From assembly GCF_900108405.1 (NCBI RefSeq), contig NZ_FNXG01000002.1, positions 620,001 through 684,000 on the forward strand: 64,000 bases of DNA. Reading direction: 5' to 3'. The position numbers and the translations under genes were made by a program. Positions 26,400 through 36,454 of this stretch are shown here, piece by piece. This stretch comes from Paracoccus alkenifer. GTDB lineage: Bacteria; Pseudomonadota; Alphaproteobacteria; Rhodobacterales; Rhodobacteraceae. Below the pieces are notes generated by a model that worked only from the letters and a program-made list of their open reading frames with translations, did no database searches and was not told where the DNA came from. How positions within the stretch are numbered: the stretch's first letter is position 1; each line of letters starts with the position of its first letter.

Positions 26400-26798
26400 T
26401 CACAGGATCGCCGCGAGGATCATGGCCATCGTGGCAAGAAAGCCTGCGCCGAAGATTGCCGAGCGCCCCGGCACCCAGCCAAGCGCATAGGCCGGGACAT
26501 AGAGGATGCGGGCGATCAGATAGGCCCAGGCGCAGGCGGCGGTCAGCGCCCCGTTCGAGCGGGTGAGCTGCACCAGCACCACGGCGATGGTGAAAAACAC
26601 CAGCGCCTCGAAGTGGTTGTCCACCGCGCGGCGCAGCCGGCCGGTCAGGGGCGAGAATGCCGGCGCGCTGTCGCGAGGGCCGGCGTTCCATGCCGCCAGC
26701 CCGTCGCGGTTCATCGACCATGCCGCCAGCCCGATCTGCACCGCTTGCAGGATCGCGGCCAGCCCGAGGACCAGCAGCTCGGCCGAGGGCGCGCTCAT
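26400..26798 (-). CDS. MAPEG-family membrane protein
   Basis: 132 residues, four transmembrane helices. The DNHFEALVFFTIAV segment and ARILYVPAYALG match bacterial MAPEG proteins, relatives of eicosanoid/glutathione enzymes. The bacterial function is mostly unknown. Its start overlaps the upstream gene's stop by 4 nt (ATGA), so the two are co-translated. Confidence 0.88.
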   Translation of the reverse strand: MSAPSAELLVLGLAAILQAVQIGLAAWSMNRDGLAAWNAGPRDSAPAFSPLTGRLRRAVDNHFEALVFFTIAVVLVQLTRSNGALTAACAWAYLIARILYVPAYALGWVPGRSAIFGAGFLATMAMILAAIL

Positions 26799-27058
26799 GC
26801 GGTCTGCACCGGGTGGTATGCGGCCGCCTGCACCCCGGCGCGGCTGGCAAAGACCTCGCCCCCGGCGCCTTGCAGATAGTCGAGCGCGCGCTTGCCGTCG
26901 GCGATGGCGTAGAGCACCCAGACCCGGGTCTCGCCCTCGCGCCAGATTTGCAGCACCGACAACGAGGCATGGCCGCGGTCCTCGGCATCCGCGTCGAATT
27001 CGCTGCGGAACTGCGGATAGTCGGCGATGTCGTAGCGGGCGATCAGCTGGTTGGTCAT
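26795..27058 (-). CDS. Small soluble protein of unknown function
   Basis: 87 residues from ATG 27058, with GAGTGG upstream. Features: IARYDIADYPQFRSEFDADAE and VLQIWREGETRVWVLYAIAD. It looks like a small ferredoxin-like alpha/beta fold of the kind seen in stress-response or monooxygenase-like domains, but I do not recognise a family. It is coupled to the MAPEG gene by a 4-nt overlap. It follows the foreign-looking DUF3427-like gene after 22 nt. Confidence 0.65.
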   Translation of the reverse strand: MTNQLIARYDIADYPQFRSEFDADAEDRGHASLSVLQIWREGETRVWVLYAIADGKRALDYLQGAGGEVFASRAGVQAAAYHPVQTA

Positions 27059-27080
27059 GGGATGATCCACTCAGGTGGCA

Positions 27081-27512
27081 CTAGTTCCGTGTAAGAATGA
27101 AGCTAGTAGGAGATGATCCGGTCGAGGTTACATACGTAAAATTACCTTCATAGCGGAACCCGTATCCGGGGTGTTCAGACTTATGCTTCCGGTAGAACAC
27201 GACAATTTCGTCTCCGTTCGTCTGATGATCTTTTATAAGCGCATCTGTTCTGCCACTGGTTTGGCCCTGCCAACCAAGTGTATTCCCCACCAGACGGTCC
27301 CGATACGCGGTCCTATCCGCTTGCTTGACTTCAGTGACGAACAACCAAATCGAACTTTTCCCACGTGGGCGGAAGACGCCATTGTTGATTGTGGCGTCGA
27401 TGATCCCATAAGCTGCCTTAAGGTCGTCGCGGGTGTAAATACACCCGCGAACCAGATCCACCGATGTGGACTTTGCGCCAGAATCCACCAGGGAACGATT
27501 ATAGCGAACCAT
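27081..27512 (-). CDS. Orphan DUF3427-like protein, visibly lower GC
   Basis: 143 residues with a pattern I associate with DUF3427, the C-terminal domain of some restriction/helicase proteins: RGKSSIWLFVTE, WQGQTSGRTD, and FYRKHKSEHPGYGFRYEG, ending in PTSFILTRN. The helicase and nuclease parts are absent. Codon use is unlike its neighbours (many AAA, AAT, ATT and TAT codons), suggesting transfer. The ATG lies 4 nt after the sucB stop with no good Shine-Dalgarno of its own, so translation may depend on re-initiation. It may be a captured fragment rather than a working protein. Confidence 0.6.
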   Translation of the reverse strand: MVRYNRSLVDSGAKSTSVDLVRGCIYTRDDLKAAYGIIDATINNGVFRPRGKSSIWLFVTEVKQADRTAYRDRLVGNTLGWQGQTSGRTDALIKDHQTNGDEIVVFYRKHKSEHPGYGFRYEGNFTYVTSTGSSPTSFILTRN

Positions 27513-27516
27513 TTTT

Positions 27517-29097
27517 TCACAGGTCCATCAGCAGCCGGCGCGGATCCTCCAGCGCCTCTTTCACGCGCACGAGGAAGGTGACCGCGCCCTTGCCGTCGAC
27601 GATGCGGTGATCGTAGCTCAGCGCCAGATACATCATCGGGCGGATCACGATCTGGCCGCCGACCACCACCGGGCGGTCCTGGATCTTGTGCATCCCCAGG
27701 ATCCCCGATTGCGGCGGGTTCAGGATCGGCGAGGACATCAGCGAGCCATAGACCCCGCCGTTCGAGATGGTGAAGCTGCCGCCCTGCATGTCGGCCATGG
27801 TCAGCTTGCCGTCGCGCGCGCGCAGCCCCAGCTCGGCGATCTGCTTTTCGATGTCGGCAAAGGAAAGCTGGTCGGCGTCACGGACCACCGGCACCACCAG
27901 CCCGTTCGGGGTGCCCACCGCCACGCCCATATGCACGAAGTTCTTGTACACGATGTCGCCGCCGTCGATTTCGGCATTGACCTCGGGGACTTCCTTCAGC
28001 GCGTGGCAGCACGCCTTCACGAAGAAGGACATGAAGCCCAGCTTGACGCGGTGCTTTTTCTCGAACTGGTCCTTGTAGGCGCTGCGCAGCTCCATGATGC
28101 CGGACATGTCCACCTCGTTATAGGTGGTCAGGATCGCGGCGGTGTTCTGCGCGTCCTTGAGCCGGCGGGCGATGGTGGCGCGCAGGCGGGTCATGCGAAC
28201 CCGTTCCTCGCGATGCGAATCCTCGGCCGAAGAGGGGGCGCGCGGGGCCGGGGCGGGGGTTGCGGCGGGGGTAGGGGCCGCGGCGCCGCGGGCCACGTCC
28301 TCTTTCATCACCCTGCCGTCGCGGCCCGAGCCTTGCAGCTGATCGCGGCTGACCCCGGATTCGGCCATGGCCCGTTTCGCCGAGGGCGCATCCTCGATGT
28401 CACTGCGGGGCGTCAGCTGTTCGGGGCCGGCGCCGGGCGAATTCACCATGTCGGCCTGTTCAAGCCGCTTGTCGGGGTCGCTGACCGGGGCGTCGCCCGG
28501 GCCGGCGCCGCCGGTCGAGCCGCCAGCGGCGCCCTCGGTGATGATCGCCAGCCGCGCCTTGGCGTCGACGGTGGCGCCTTCCTCGGCGAGGATCTCGGCC
28601 AGCACGCCGGCCACGGGGCTGGGCACCTCGACCGAGACCTTGTCGGTTTCCAGCTCGCACAGCATCTCGTCCTGCGCGACGGCGTCGCCAACTTTCTTGA
28701 ACCAGGTGGCGACCGTGGCTTCGGTCACGCTTTCGCCCAAGGTGGGCACCATCACGTCAACGGTTTTTCCGGCCATTTTCGGCATACCCCTGTCTGCGGT
28801 CTCGTCTGTGGCGGGCTGTGCCGCGCCGGTGGTTGCATCGCGCGGGGCGGCGGCCGCCCCCGTCTCGTCGATCTGCGCCAGCAGCGCGTCCGGGCCGACC
28901 GTCCCGCCCTCGGGCGCGACGATTTCGGCCAGGATGCCGGCGACGGGGCTGGGCACCTCGACCGTCACCTTGTCGGTTTCCAGCTCGCACAGCATCTCGT
29001 CCACCGCCACCGCGTCGCCCGGTTTCTTGAACCAGGTCGCGACGGTCGCTTCCGAGACGCTTTCCCCCAGGGTGGGGACGCGGACTTCGGTGGCCAT
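27517..29097 (-). CDS. sucB: Dihydrolipoyllysine succinyltransferase (E2 of 2-oxoglutarate dehydrogenase), two lipoyl domains
   Basis: 526 residues. Two nearly identical lipoyl domains (about 1-75 and 105-180), each with the lipoylated Lys in ELETDKV, are joined by Ala/Pro/Gly linkers. A peripheral-subunit-binding domain (about 245-285) and the catalytic acyltransferase follow, with the active-site motif [10 protein letters not shown]. It transfers succinyl groups to CoA. Many sucB products have one lipoyl domain. The Shine-Dalgarno GGAGGATAG lies inside the last codons of sucA, 1 nt from the gene boundary. Confidence 0.97.
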   Translation of the reverse strand: MATEVRVPTLGESVSEATVATWFKKPGDAVAVDEMLCELETDKVTVEVPSPVAGILAEIVAPEGGTVGPDALLAQIDETGAAAAPRDATTGAAQPATDETADRGMPKMAGKTVDVMVPTLGESVTEATVATWFKKVGDAVAQDEMLCELETDKVSVEVPSPVAGVLAEILAEEGATVDAKARLAIITEGAAGGSTGGAGPGDAPVSDPDKRLEQADMVNSPGAGPEQLTPRSDIEDAPSAKRAMAESGVSRDQLQGSGRDGRVMKEDVARGAAAPTPAATPAPAPRAPSSAEDSHREERVRMTRLRATIARRLKDAQNTAAILTTYNEVDMSGIMELRSAYKDQFEKKHRVKLGFMSFFVKACCHALKEVPEVNAEIDGGDIVYKNFVHMGVAVGTPNGLVVPVVRDADQLSFADIEKQIAELGLRARDGKLTMADMQGGSFTISNGGVYGSLMSSPILNPPQSGILGMHKIQDRPVVVGGQIVIRPMMYLALSYDHRIVDGKGAVTFLVRVKEALEDPRRLLMDL

Positions 29098-29098
29098 G

Positions 29099-32062
29099 CT
29101 ATCCTCCGATCGTGATCGCCTCGGCGACCAGCGTATCCTGTTCCAGCTTGTGGCGGCTGGCCAGCCCGGTCGCGACCGAGGCCTGCGCCACCCGCCCGAC
29201 ATAGCGCGCGCGGGGGTGGTCGGCGCCGACGCGGTTCAGCACCCATTCCAGATTCGGCTCGACAAAGCTCCAGCCGCCCTGGTTCTTGGGCTCTTCCTGG
29301 CACCAGACGATCTCGGCGTGGCGGAAACGTTCCAGTTCCTTGGTCAGCGTCTGCGCCGGGAAGGGATAGAACTGTTCCAGCCGCAGCAGATACACGTCGT
29401 CGGCCCCGGCCTCGTTCCGCGCGGCCAGCAGGTCATAATAGACCTTGCCCGAGCAGATCACCACGCGGCGGATGCGTTCGTCGGGCGCCAGCTGGAAATC
29501 GACGGTGCCGCGCTGCGCGTCGTCATGCAGCACCCGGTGAAAGGTCGAGCCGGTCTGGAACTCGGCCGCGCTCGACACCGCCTGCGGGTGACGCAGCAGC
29601 GATTTCGGCGTCATCAGCATCAGCGGCTTGCGGAACGGCCGGTGGATCTGGCGGCGCAGGATGTGGAAATAGTTGGCCGGAGTCGTCAGGTTGGCCACGA
29701 TCCAGTTGTCCTCGGCGCACATCTGCAACCAGCGTTCCAGCCGGGCGGACGAGTGTTCCGGCCCCTGGCCCTCGAACCCGTGCGGCATCAGCACCACCAG
29801 CCCCGACATGCGCAGCCATTTCTTTTCCCCCGAGGAAATGAACTGGTCGAACATGATCTGCGCGCCGTTGGCGAAATCGCCGAACTGGGCCTCCCACATG
29901 GTCAAGGCGTTCGGTTCGGCCATGGAATAGCCGTATTCGAAACCCAGCACCGCGTATTCCGACAGCATCGAGTCGATAACCTCGTAGCGGGCCTGACCGT
30001 CGCGGATGTGGTTCAGCGGATAGTGGCGGTCCTCGGTCGCCTGATCGACAAAGGCCGAATGGCGCTGGCTGAAGGTGCCGCGGGCGCTGTCCTGCCCGGC
30101 CAGCCGCACGGGGTGGTTTTCCAGCAGCAGGCTGCCGAAAGCCAGCGCCTCGCCGGTGGCCCAGTCAAAGCCCTGTCCGGTCTCGAACATCTGCTTTTTG
30201 GCATCGAGCAGCCGCGACACGGTGCGGTGCAGGTTGAACCCTTCGGGAACGCGGGTCATCGCGGCGCCGATCTCGGCCATGGTCTCGGCCGAGATGCAGG
30301 TCTCGCCGGGGTGGTAATCCTCGCCCTCGGGGGTCAGCCCGGCCCATTTGCCGTCCAGCCAGTCGGCCTTGTTGGGCTTGAAGTTCTTGCCAGCCTCGAA
30401 TTCCTCGTTCAGATGCGCCTGGAACGCGGCCTTGAGATCCTCGATCTCGCCCTCGGGGATCAGCCCGTCCTTGACCAGCCGTTCGGTATACAGTTGCAGC
30501 GTGGTCTTGTGGGACTTGATTTCCTTGTACATCACCGGGTTGGTGAACATGGGCTCGTCGCCCTCGTTGTGACCGAAGCGGCGATAGCAGAAGATGTCCA
30601 GCACCACGTCCTTGTGGAATTTCTGCCGGAATTCGGTGGCGACGCGGGCGGCATGGACCACGGCCTCGGGGTCGTCGCCGTTGACGTGAAAGATCGGCGC
30701 CTCGACCATCAGCGCGATGTCGGTCGGATAGGGCGAGCTGCGGCTGAAATGCGGCGCCGTGGTAAAGCCGATCTGGTTGTTCACGATGATATGGATGGTG
30801 CCGCCGGTGCGATGCCCGCGGATGCCCGACAGTTGCAGACATTCCGCCACAACGCCCTGGCCGGCAAAGGCCGCGTCCCCGTGCAGCAGCACCGGGATCA
30901 CCGAGGTGCGGTCGGTCTGGTCGTTCAGCTGGTCCTGCTTGGCCCGGACCTTGCCCAGCACCACCGGGTTCACCGCCTCAAGATGCGAGGGGTTGGCGGT
31001 CAGCGACAGATGCACCTCGTTGCCGTCGAATTCGCGGTCGGAACTGGCGCCGAGGTGGTATTTCACGTCGCCCGAGCCGTCCACGTCCTCGGGCTTGTAG
31101 CTGCCGCCCTGGAATTCGTGGAAGATCGCGCGATAGGGCTTGCCCATCACGTTGGCCAGAACCGACAGCCGGCCGCGGTGAGGCATGCCGATGGCGATTT
31201 CCTTGGCCCCCAGCGCGCCGCCGCGCTTGATGATCTGTTCCATCGCGGGGATCAGCGCCTCGCCGCCGTCAAGCCCGAAACGCTTGGTCCCCATGTATTT
31301 GACATGCAGGAATTTTTCGAAGCCCTCGGCCTCGACCAGCTTTTTGAGAATGGCGCGCCGGCCCTCTTGGGTGAACTGGATTTCTTTGCCGTAGCCCTCG
31401 ATCCGTTCCTTCAGCCAGGCGGATTGCTCGGGGTCGGAAATATGCATGAACTGCAACGCAAAGGTGCCGCAATAGGTGCGCTTCATCAGCTCGGTGATCT
31501 GGCGGATCGACGCGACCTGTAGCCCCAGCACATTGTCGATAAAGATCGGCCGGTCGAGATCGCTGGCGGTAAAACCGTAGGTCTCGGGGTCCAGCTCGCC
31601 CAGGGGCGGCATCTCGCGCATCCCCAGCGGGTCGAGATCGGCGAACAGATGCCCGCGGATGCGATAGGCGCGGATCAGCATGATCGCGCGCACGCTGTCC
31701 ATGACCGCGCGGCGCAGTTGCTCGTCCGACAGCGAAATGCCCTTGTCGGCGGCCTTGCTGGCGATCTTGTCCTGCGCGGCCTTGCCCTCGGCCTTGGGCG
31801 CGGGCCATTCGCCGGTCAGCGCGGCGGTGTTGTCGTCGGCCGGCACCGGCGGCCAGTCGCGCCGCGCCCAGCTTGCCCCCTGCGCCTCGCGCGTGACCGC
31901 TGCCGGCTCGTCCCCAAGGCTGCGGAAATATTCGTCCCAGACCTGATCGACGGCGGCGGGATCGTTGGCCCATTGGCCGTAAAGCTGTTCCACCCAGGCG
32001 GCATTCGCCCCCTGAAGGAACGAGCTGTCGTGAAAGGCGGCGTTGGGAGATTGATCGTTCAT
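29099..32062 (-). CDS. sucA: 2-oxoglutarate dehydrogenase E1 component
   Basis: 987 residues. Thiamine-diphosphate enzyme that decarboxylates 2-oxoglutarate and succinylates the E2 lipoyl group. Motifs: the N-terminal E2-binding segment [31 protein letters not shown], the thiamine-binding [12 protein letters not shown]...NNQIGFTT, and [11 protein letters not shown]. It overlaps the upstream membrane-protein gene by 4 nt and is followed by sucB after 1 nt, a tightly coupled operon. GAGG precedes the ATG. Confidence 0.98.
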   Translation of the reverse strand: MNDQSPNAAFHDSSFLQGANAAWVEQLYGQWANDPAAVDQVWDEYFRSLGDEPAAVTREAQGASWARRDWPPVPADDNTAALTGEWPAPKAEGKAAQDKIASKAADKGISLSDEQLRRAVMDSVRAIMLIRAYRIRGHLFADLDPLGMREMPPLGELDPETYGFTASDLDRPIFIDNVLGLQVASIRQITELMKRTYCGTFALQFMHISDPEQSAWLKERIEGYGKEIQFTQEGRRAILKKLVEAEGFEKFLHVKYMGTKRFGLDGGEALIPAMEQIIKRGGALGAKEIAIGMPHRGRLSVLANVMGKPYRAIFHEFQGGSYKPEDVDGSGDVKYHLGASSDREFDGNEVHLSLTANPSHLEAVNPVVLGKVRAKQDQLNDQTDRTSVIPVLLHGDAAFAGQGVVAECLQLSGIRGHRTGGTIHIIVNNQIGFTTAPHFSRSSPYPTDIALMVEAPIFHVNGDDPEAVVHAARVATEFRQKFHKDVVLDIFCYRRFGHNEGDEPMFTNPVMYKEIKSHKTTLQLYTERLVKDGLIPEGEIEDLKAAFQAHLNEEFEAGKNFKPNKADWLDGKWAGLTPEGEDYHPGETCISAETMAEIGAAMTRVPEGFNLHRTVSRLLDAKKQMFETGQGFDWATGEALAFGSLLLENHPVRLAGQDSARGTFSQRHSAFVDQATEDRHYPLNHIRDGQARYEVIDSMLSEYAVLGFEYGYSMAEPNALTMWEAQFGDFANGAQIMFDQFISSGEKKWLRMSGLVVLMPHGFEGQGPEHSSARLERWLQMCAEDNWIVANLTTPANYFHILRRQIHRPFRKPLMLMTPKSLLRHPQAVSSAAEFQTGSTFHRVLHDDAQRGTVDFQLAPDERIRRVVICSGKVYYDLLAARNEAGADDVYLLRLEQFYPFPAQTLTKELERFRHAEIVWCQEEPKNQGGWSFVEPNLEWVLNRVGADHPRARYVGRVAQASVATGLASRHKLEQDTLVAEAITIGG

Positions 32063-32658
32063 GGATTGACCTCAAGATACGAGGGAGTTGTGGCCAGATC
32101 ATCGGGTAACGTCGGGTGCCGGGGCGCCGAAGGCCGCAGCAGAAGAACAAGGATCCACAGCTGCACGACCAGTGCCACCGCGGAAACCACCAGCATGAGG
32201 AACATGAAAGCAAAGGCCGAGCCGACCAGCTCGGTCACGCCCGCGACGGCAATCGCAGGAAGCAGCGGCAGAAGCCCGGCCGGGCCGGCCGCGTTTTCCG
32301 CCAACTGCCGGGTTGCCGGCAGGTCGGGGCCCCCGGCTGTCAGCATTGCCAGCCAGGGCAGCGCAGGCAGGGCCAGCAATGCCGCGGCAAGCGCGCCGCG
32401 CGTCAACCGCGGCACGGCGGCGTCATGCAGCCGGGCCAGCGTCAACGGCAGCAACGGCAGCCAGAACGCCCAGAGCGCCCAGATCACGCCGACCTCTCCG
32501 TCCGGCAGCGGCGCCGGGATTTCGAACCCGGTCCGATGAACCGCCCAGATCAGCACGACCAGCGCAGCGGCAAGCGGCAATGCTCGCCGCCAGAACTCTG
32601 TCCGGCCGACCGACCGCAAGGGAAACAGGGGCGCCAGGCAGGATGGACAAACGGTCAT
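32059..32658 (-). CDS. Membrane protein, possibly DUF805-like, inserted between sucD and sucA
   Basis: 199 residues from the ATG at 32658. It begins MTVCPSCLAPLFPL, a possible half zinc-ribbon, followed by about five transmembrane helices. LPLTLARLHDAAVPR recalls the RLHD motif of DUF805 proteins. The frame continues upstream to an ATG at 32856, but that 66-codon extension has no protein-like character. It sits inside the TCA operon and overlaps the sucA start by 4 nt, so its translation may set sucA expression. The function is unknown. Confidence 0.7.
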   Translation of the reverse strand: MTVCPSCLAPLFPLRSVGRTEFWRRALPLAAALVVLIWAVHRTGFEIPAPLPDGEVGVIWALWAFWLPLLPLTLARLHDAAVPRLTRGALAAALLALPALPWLAMLTAGGPDLPATRQLAENAAGPAGLLPLLPAIAVAGVTELVGSAFAFMFLMLVVSAVALVVQLWILVLLLRPSAPRHPTLPDDLATTPSYLEVNP

Positions 32659-32827
32659 CGGCCGCCAGCCCCGCGTGCTGTCAAGGCTGCATATCCGGGC
32701 ACGGCAGGCGCTCCATTTCCCGGGCGCCGATCCCACGCCACGGCAGCATCCTCGCGCCACTGGTTCGAGGGCGACACTGCCGGCAGACATGGGACGGACG
32801 GTTTCACGCAGCTTCCCCGATCTCACT

Positions 32828-32851
32828 CCGCCCCAGCCTATGCCGGGGCGG
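32828..32851. repeat. Hairpin after sucD
   Basis: A 7-bp stem CCGCCCC / GGGGCGG with a 10-nt loop, 17 nt past the sucD stop. No T-tract follows on the minus strand, so it may protect or attenuate rather than terminate. The rest of this 210-bp gap shows nothing certain. Confidence 0.4.
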
Positions 32852-32868
32852 ACCATCCTCCAATAGGC

Positions 32869-33753
32869 TCAGCGCCCGATGGCCTTGAGCACCGCCTCGC
32901 CCAGCCCGGCAGGGCTGTCGGCGACGATGATGCCGGCCTCTTTCATCGCGGCGATCTTGGATTCCGCGTCGCCCTTGCCGCCCGAGACGATGGCGCCGGC
33001 ATGGCCCATGCGGCGGCCGGGGGGGGCGGTGCGCCCGGCGATGAAGCCGGCGGTGGGCTTCCAGCGGCCGCGCTTTTTCTCGTCGGCCAGGAACTGCGCG
33101 GCCTCTTCCTCGGCCGAGCCGCCGATTTCGCCGATCATGATGATCGATTCGGTTTCCGGGTCGGCCAGGAACATCTCGAGCACGTCGATATGCTCCATCC
33201 CCTTGATCGGGTCGCCGCCGATGCCGACGGCCGAGGACTGGCCCAGCCCCACATCCGAGGTCTGCTTGACCGCCTCATAGGTCAGGGTGCCGGAACGCGA
33301 GACCACGCCGACCGAGCCGCGGCGGAAGATCGAGCCGGGCATGATGCCGATCTTGCATTCGTCGGGGGTCATGATGCCGGGGCAGTTCGGCCCGATCAGG
33401 CGGCTGGACGAACCCTCCAGCGCGCGCTTGACCCGCATCATGTCCAGCACCGGGATGCCTTCGGTGATGCAGACGATCAGCGGGATTTCGGCGTCGATCG
33501 CCTCCAGGATGGAATCGGCCGCAAAGGGCGGCGGCACATAGATCACGCTGGCGTTGGCGCCGGTGCGCTCGGCCGCCTCGTGGACCGAGTTGAAGACCGG
33601 CAGGTCCAGATGCGTGGTGCCGCCCTTGCCCGGCGTCACGCCGCCGACCATCTGCGTGCCATAGGCGATCGCCTGCTCGGTGTGGAAGGTGCCCTGAGAC
33701 CCGGTGATCCCCTGGCAGATGACTTTGGTATTCTTGTCAACGAGAACGGCCAT
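32869..33753 (-). CDS. sucD: Succinyl-CoA synthetase alpha subunit
   Basis: 294 residues. CoA-binding Rossmann domain ([18 protein letters not shown]), [13 protein letters not shown], and the phospho-His in [17 protein letters not shown], which relays phosphate between succinyl-phosphate and nucleotide. It pairs with sucC. Its Shine-Dalgarno (AGAGGAA) lies inside the 48-residue gene upstream, whose stop overlaps this start as TAATG. Confidence 0.98.
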   Translation of the reverse strand: MAVLVDKNTKVICQGITGSQGTFHTEQAIAYGTQMVGGVTPGKGGTTHLDLPVFNSVHEAAERTGANASVIYVPPPFAADSILEAIDAEIPLIVCITEGIPVLDMMRVKRALEGSSSRLIGPNCPGIMTPDECKIGIMPGSIFRRGSVGVVSRSGTLTYEAVKQTSDVGLGQSSAVGIGGDPIKGMEHIDVLEMFLADPETESIIMIGEIGGSAEEEAAQFLADEKKRGRWKPTAGFIAGRTAPPGRRMGHAGAIVSGGKGDAESKIAAMKEAGIIVADSPAGLGEAVLKAIGR

Positions 33754-33899
33754 TAAGCGTTTCCTCTGTTCTCTTTGCCGACGTCGCCCTGGCAGGTCTT
33801 GCAGATGCCATTGTGATAATCAGGCTTGGTCGCATCATGATAGAAATCATCGAGACGCCTGGTCTCGTGGAGGCGTTGGCATGTCCTCTCGACAGACAT
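33753..33899 (-). CDS. 48-residue zinc-finger-like small protein between sucC and sucD
   Basis: This ORF runs from ATG 33899 to TAA 33753, the stop sharing one base with the sucD start (TAATG). Residues Cys7, His11, Cys33 and Cys36 could bind zinc. The middle segment [23 protein letters not shown] resembles the short finger found in HNH-type and related small proteins (pattern: Leu-x-x-Phe-Tyr, about 12 residues, Cys-x-x-Cys). AAGG lies before the ATG, and the gap from the sucC stop is 11 nt. The same DNA holds two hairpins (33851-33867 and 33878-33902). The operon position and TAATG overlap support it. The function is unknown. Confidence 0.65.
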   Translation of the reverse strand: MSVERTCQRLHETRRLDDFYHDATKPDYHNGICKTCQGDVGKENRGNA

Positions 33900-33910
33900 G
33901 CCTTGGCCGC

Positions 33911-35104
33911 TTACCCCTTGACCGCCTTGACGATCTTTTGCGCGCCGTCCTTGAGGTCGTCGGCGGCGATCACGTTCAGGCCGGATTCGGCGATGATCTT
34001 CTTGCCCAGCTCGACGTTCGTGCCTTCGAGCCGCACCACCAGCGGAACCTGTAGTCCGACCTCTTTCACCGCGGCGATGATGCCCTCGGCGATGATGTCG
34101 CAGCGCATGATGCCGCCGAAGATATTGACCAGGATGCCTTTGACGTTGGGGTCCGAGGTGATGATCTTGAACGCCTCGGTCACTTTTTCCTTGCTGGCGC
34201 CGCCGCCGACGTCCAGAAAGTTCGCCGGTTCCGCGCCATACAGCTTGATGATGTCCATGGTGGCCATCGCCAGCCCGGCCCCGTTCACCATGCAGCCGAT
34301 CTCGCCGTCCAGCGCGATGTAGTTGAGGTCATATTTCGAGGCTTCGAGTTCCTTGGGGTCTTCCTCGGTCTCGTCGCGCAGCGCCAGGATTTCTTTCTGG
34401 CGATACAGTGCGTTGTTGTCAAAGCCGACCTTGGCGTCCAGCACCTTGAGCTGACCCTGCTCGGTCACGATCAGCGGGTTGATCTCGAGCATCTCCATGT
34501 CGCGTTCGACAAAGGCCTTGTAGAGCAGCTTGACCAGCGCGCCGCATTGCTTGACCTGATCGCCCGACAGCCCCAGCGCAAAGGCGACGCGGCGGCCGTG
34601 GAAATCCGACAGGCCCGAGGCCGGGTCGACGCTGAACGAAACGATCTTTTCGGGGGTCGCGGCCGCGACTTCCTCGATGTCCATGCCGCCCTCGGTCGAG
34701 GCGACAAAGCTGATGCGCGAGGTCGAGCGGTCGACCAGCAGCGCCAGATACAGCTCGCGCTCGATGTCCGAGCCGTCCTCCAGATAGATCCGGTTCACCT
34801 GCTTGCCGGCGGGGCCGGTCTGGTGGGTGACCAGCGTGTTGCCCAGCATCTGGCGGACGTTCTCGACCACCTCGTCCACGGATTTGGCCAGGCGCACGCC
34901 GCCCTTGTCGCCGGCCTCTGACTCGGTAAAGCGGCCCTTGCCGCGGCCGCCGGCGTGGATCTGCGACTTGACGACCCACAGCGGGCCGGGCAATTCACGG
35001 GCCTTGGCGGCAGCTTCGTCGACGGAAAGGACCGCGCGGCCCTCGGACACCGGGGCGCCGTATTGCTTCAGCAGCGCCTTGGCCTGGTATTCGTGGATGT
35101 TCAT
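33911..35104 (-). CDS. sucC: Succinyl-CoA synthetase beta subunit (ADP/GDP-forming)
   Basis: 397 residues. ATP-grasp domain ([29 protein letters not shown]) and CoA-ligase domain ([34 protein letters not shown]). It makes succinate and nucleoside triphosphate from succinyl-CoA. The start at 35104 has GAGG upstream and matches family N-termini; the 20-codon extension does not. It is the first gene of the suc operon. Confidence 0.98.
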   Translation of the reverse strand: MNIHEYQAKALLKQYGAPVSEGRAVLSVDEAAAKARELPGPLWVVKSQIHAGGRGKGRFTESEAGDKGGVRLAKSVDEVVENVRQMLGNTLVTHQTGPAGKQVNRIYLEDGSDIERELYLALLVDRSTSRISFVASTEGGMDIEEVAAATPEKIVSFSVDPASGLSDFHGRRVAFALGLSGDQVKQCGALVKLLYKAFVERDMEMLEINPLIVTEQGQLKVLDAKVGFDNNALYRQKEILALRDETEEDPKELEASKYDLNYIALDGEIGCMVNGAGLAMATMDIIKLYGAEPANFLDVGGGASKEKVTEAFKIITSDPNVKGILVNIFGGIMRCDIIAEGIIAAVKEVGLQVPLVVRLEGTNVELGKKIIAESGLNVIAADDLKDGAQKIVKAVKG

Positions 35105-35206
35105 GGGAACCTCGCAAGGAAACTCGGCCATTTCTCTGGCATAAGCTGCGGGTAAAGCAAGCATGACGGGGCCTGTTCAGCGGGGTTTCGCCGTTTTGCC
35201 CGACTC

Positions 35207-35237
35207 TGTGATCACACGCGCGCAGCCTGTGATCACA
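35207..35237. promoter_or_regulatory. Twin palindromic operators upstream of the suc operon
   Basis: Two identical perfect palindromes TGTGATCACA (35207-35216 and 35228-35237) lie 21 bp apart centre to centre, two helical turns, which favours cooperative binding on one DNA face. They lie 103 to 133 bp upstream of sucC. The GTGATC half-site recurs in the GntR-linked dyad at 51804. The remaining DNA between sucC and wecB shows nothing else. Confidence 0.6.
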
Positions 35238-35314
35238 AGCCGGCGCGCCGTGCCGTCCCGTGCCCCGCGGGGGCCTGCCGCGGTCGCAGGCCAGACGCCT
35301 GATCGCGGACGGCA

Positions 35315-36454
35315 TCACGCCGCCATCTGCACCCGGTCCGACACCGGAATCGCTACCCCCAGCAGGTCGCGGCGCAGCACCGCGAGGATGCGCCCGGCCG
35401 CCGCCCCGTCGCCGTAAGGAGAGTGGTGGCGCGCCATCGCGGCATAGGCCGATGGGTCGTCAAGCAGTTCCTGCGCAGCGGCGCGAATGGTTTCGGTGGC
35501 GGTGCCGACCAGACGGGTGACGCCCTCCATCACCGCCTCGGGGCGCTCGGTGGTGTCGCGCAGCACCAGGACCGGCTTGCCGAGTGCCGGCGCCTCTTCC
35601 TGGACGCCGCCCGAGTCCGACAGGATCAGCGTCGCGCGCTGCATGGCGCCGACAAAGGCGGCGTAGTCCAGCGGCTCGCACAGGATCACCCGCTCGGCCC
35701 CATCGAAGCGGGCGCGGATCACCTCGCGCACGTTTGGGTTGTGGTGGACCGGCAGCACCATCTGCACGTCGGGGTTGTCGCGCATCAGCGCGGCCAGCGC
35801 GTCGCAGATGCGCAGCAGGGGCGCGCCGAAATTCTCGCGCCGGTGCAGGGTAACCAGCAGCATCCGCCGCGCCGGGTCCAGCCCCAGCCCGGGGTCGGGG
35901 GCAGTTGCCGCGACATGATGCAGCGCGTCGATGACGGTATTGCCGGTAACATGGACGCGCGCGCCGTCATGCCCTTCGGCCAGCAGCCGGTTGGCCGCCA
36001 GCCCGGTGGGCGCGAAATGCCAGCGGGTCAGCTGGCTGGCGACGACGCGGTTCATTTCCTCGGGGAAGGGGCTGTCAAGATCGCCGGTGCGCAGCCCCGC
36101 CTCGACGTGGCCAAAGGGGATGCGTTCGTGGAACGCGGCCAGTGCAGTCGCCAGCACCGTGGTGGTGTCGCCCTGCGCGATTACCGCGTCGGGTTTTTCG
36201 CGGGCCAGCACCTCTTCCAGCCGGATCAGCAGCCGGCCGGTCAGCCCGCTGAGCGTCTGGCCGGGCTGCATGATGTCCAGGTCGATGTCGGGGACGATCC
36301 CGAAGATGTCGAGCACCTGGTCCAGCATCTGGCGGTGCTGCGCCGTCGCCAGCACCCGGCAGTCGAAACCGGGGTCCGCCTGTAGCGCGCGGATGAGCGG
36401 CGCCATCTTGATCGCCTCGGGGCGGGTGCCGATGGTGCAGATGATCTTTTTCAT
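35315..36454 (-). CDS. wecB: UDP-N-acetylglucosamine 2-epimerase (non-hydrolysing)
   Basis: 379 residues. Interconverts UDP-GlcNAc and UDP-ManNAc for surface polysaccharide. Motifs: GTRPEAIKMAPL, QGDTTTVLA, HVEAGLRTGD, PFPEEMNR and SDSGGVQEEAP, all typical of WecB. It overlaps the upstream sulfotransferase-like gene by 4 nt (ATGA), so they form one glycan operon with the large ORF beyond. Confidence 0.97.
   Translation of the reverse strand: MKKIICTIGTRPEAIKMAPLIRALQADPGFDCRVLATAQHRQMLDQVLDIFGIVPDIDLDIMQPGQTLSGLTGRLLIRLEEVLAREKPDAVIAQGDTTTVLATALAAFHERIPFGHVEAGLRTGDLDSPFPEEMNRVVASQLTRWHFAPTGLAANRLLAEGHDGARVHVTGNTVIDALHHVAATAPDPGLGLDPARRMLLVTLHRRENFGAPLLRICDALAALMRDNPDVQMVLPVHHNPNVREVIRARFDGAERVILCEPLDYAAFVGAMQRATLILSDSGGVQEEAPALGKPVLVLRDTTERPEAVMEGVTRLVGTATETIRAAAQELLDDPSAYAAMARHHSPYGDGAAAGRILAVLRRDLLGVAIPVSDRVQMAA

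Noticed and set aside
35105..35314. A small ORF in the wecB-sucC gap
   Set aside because: The frames there lack a ribosome-binding site and protein-like composition; the operators account for the conserved-looking part.
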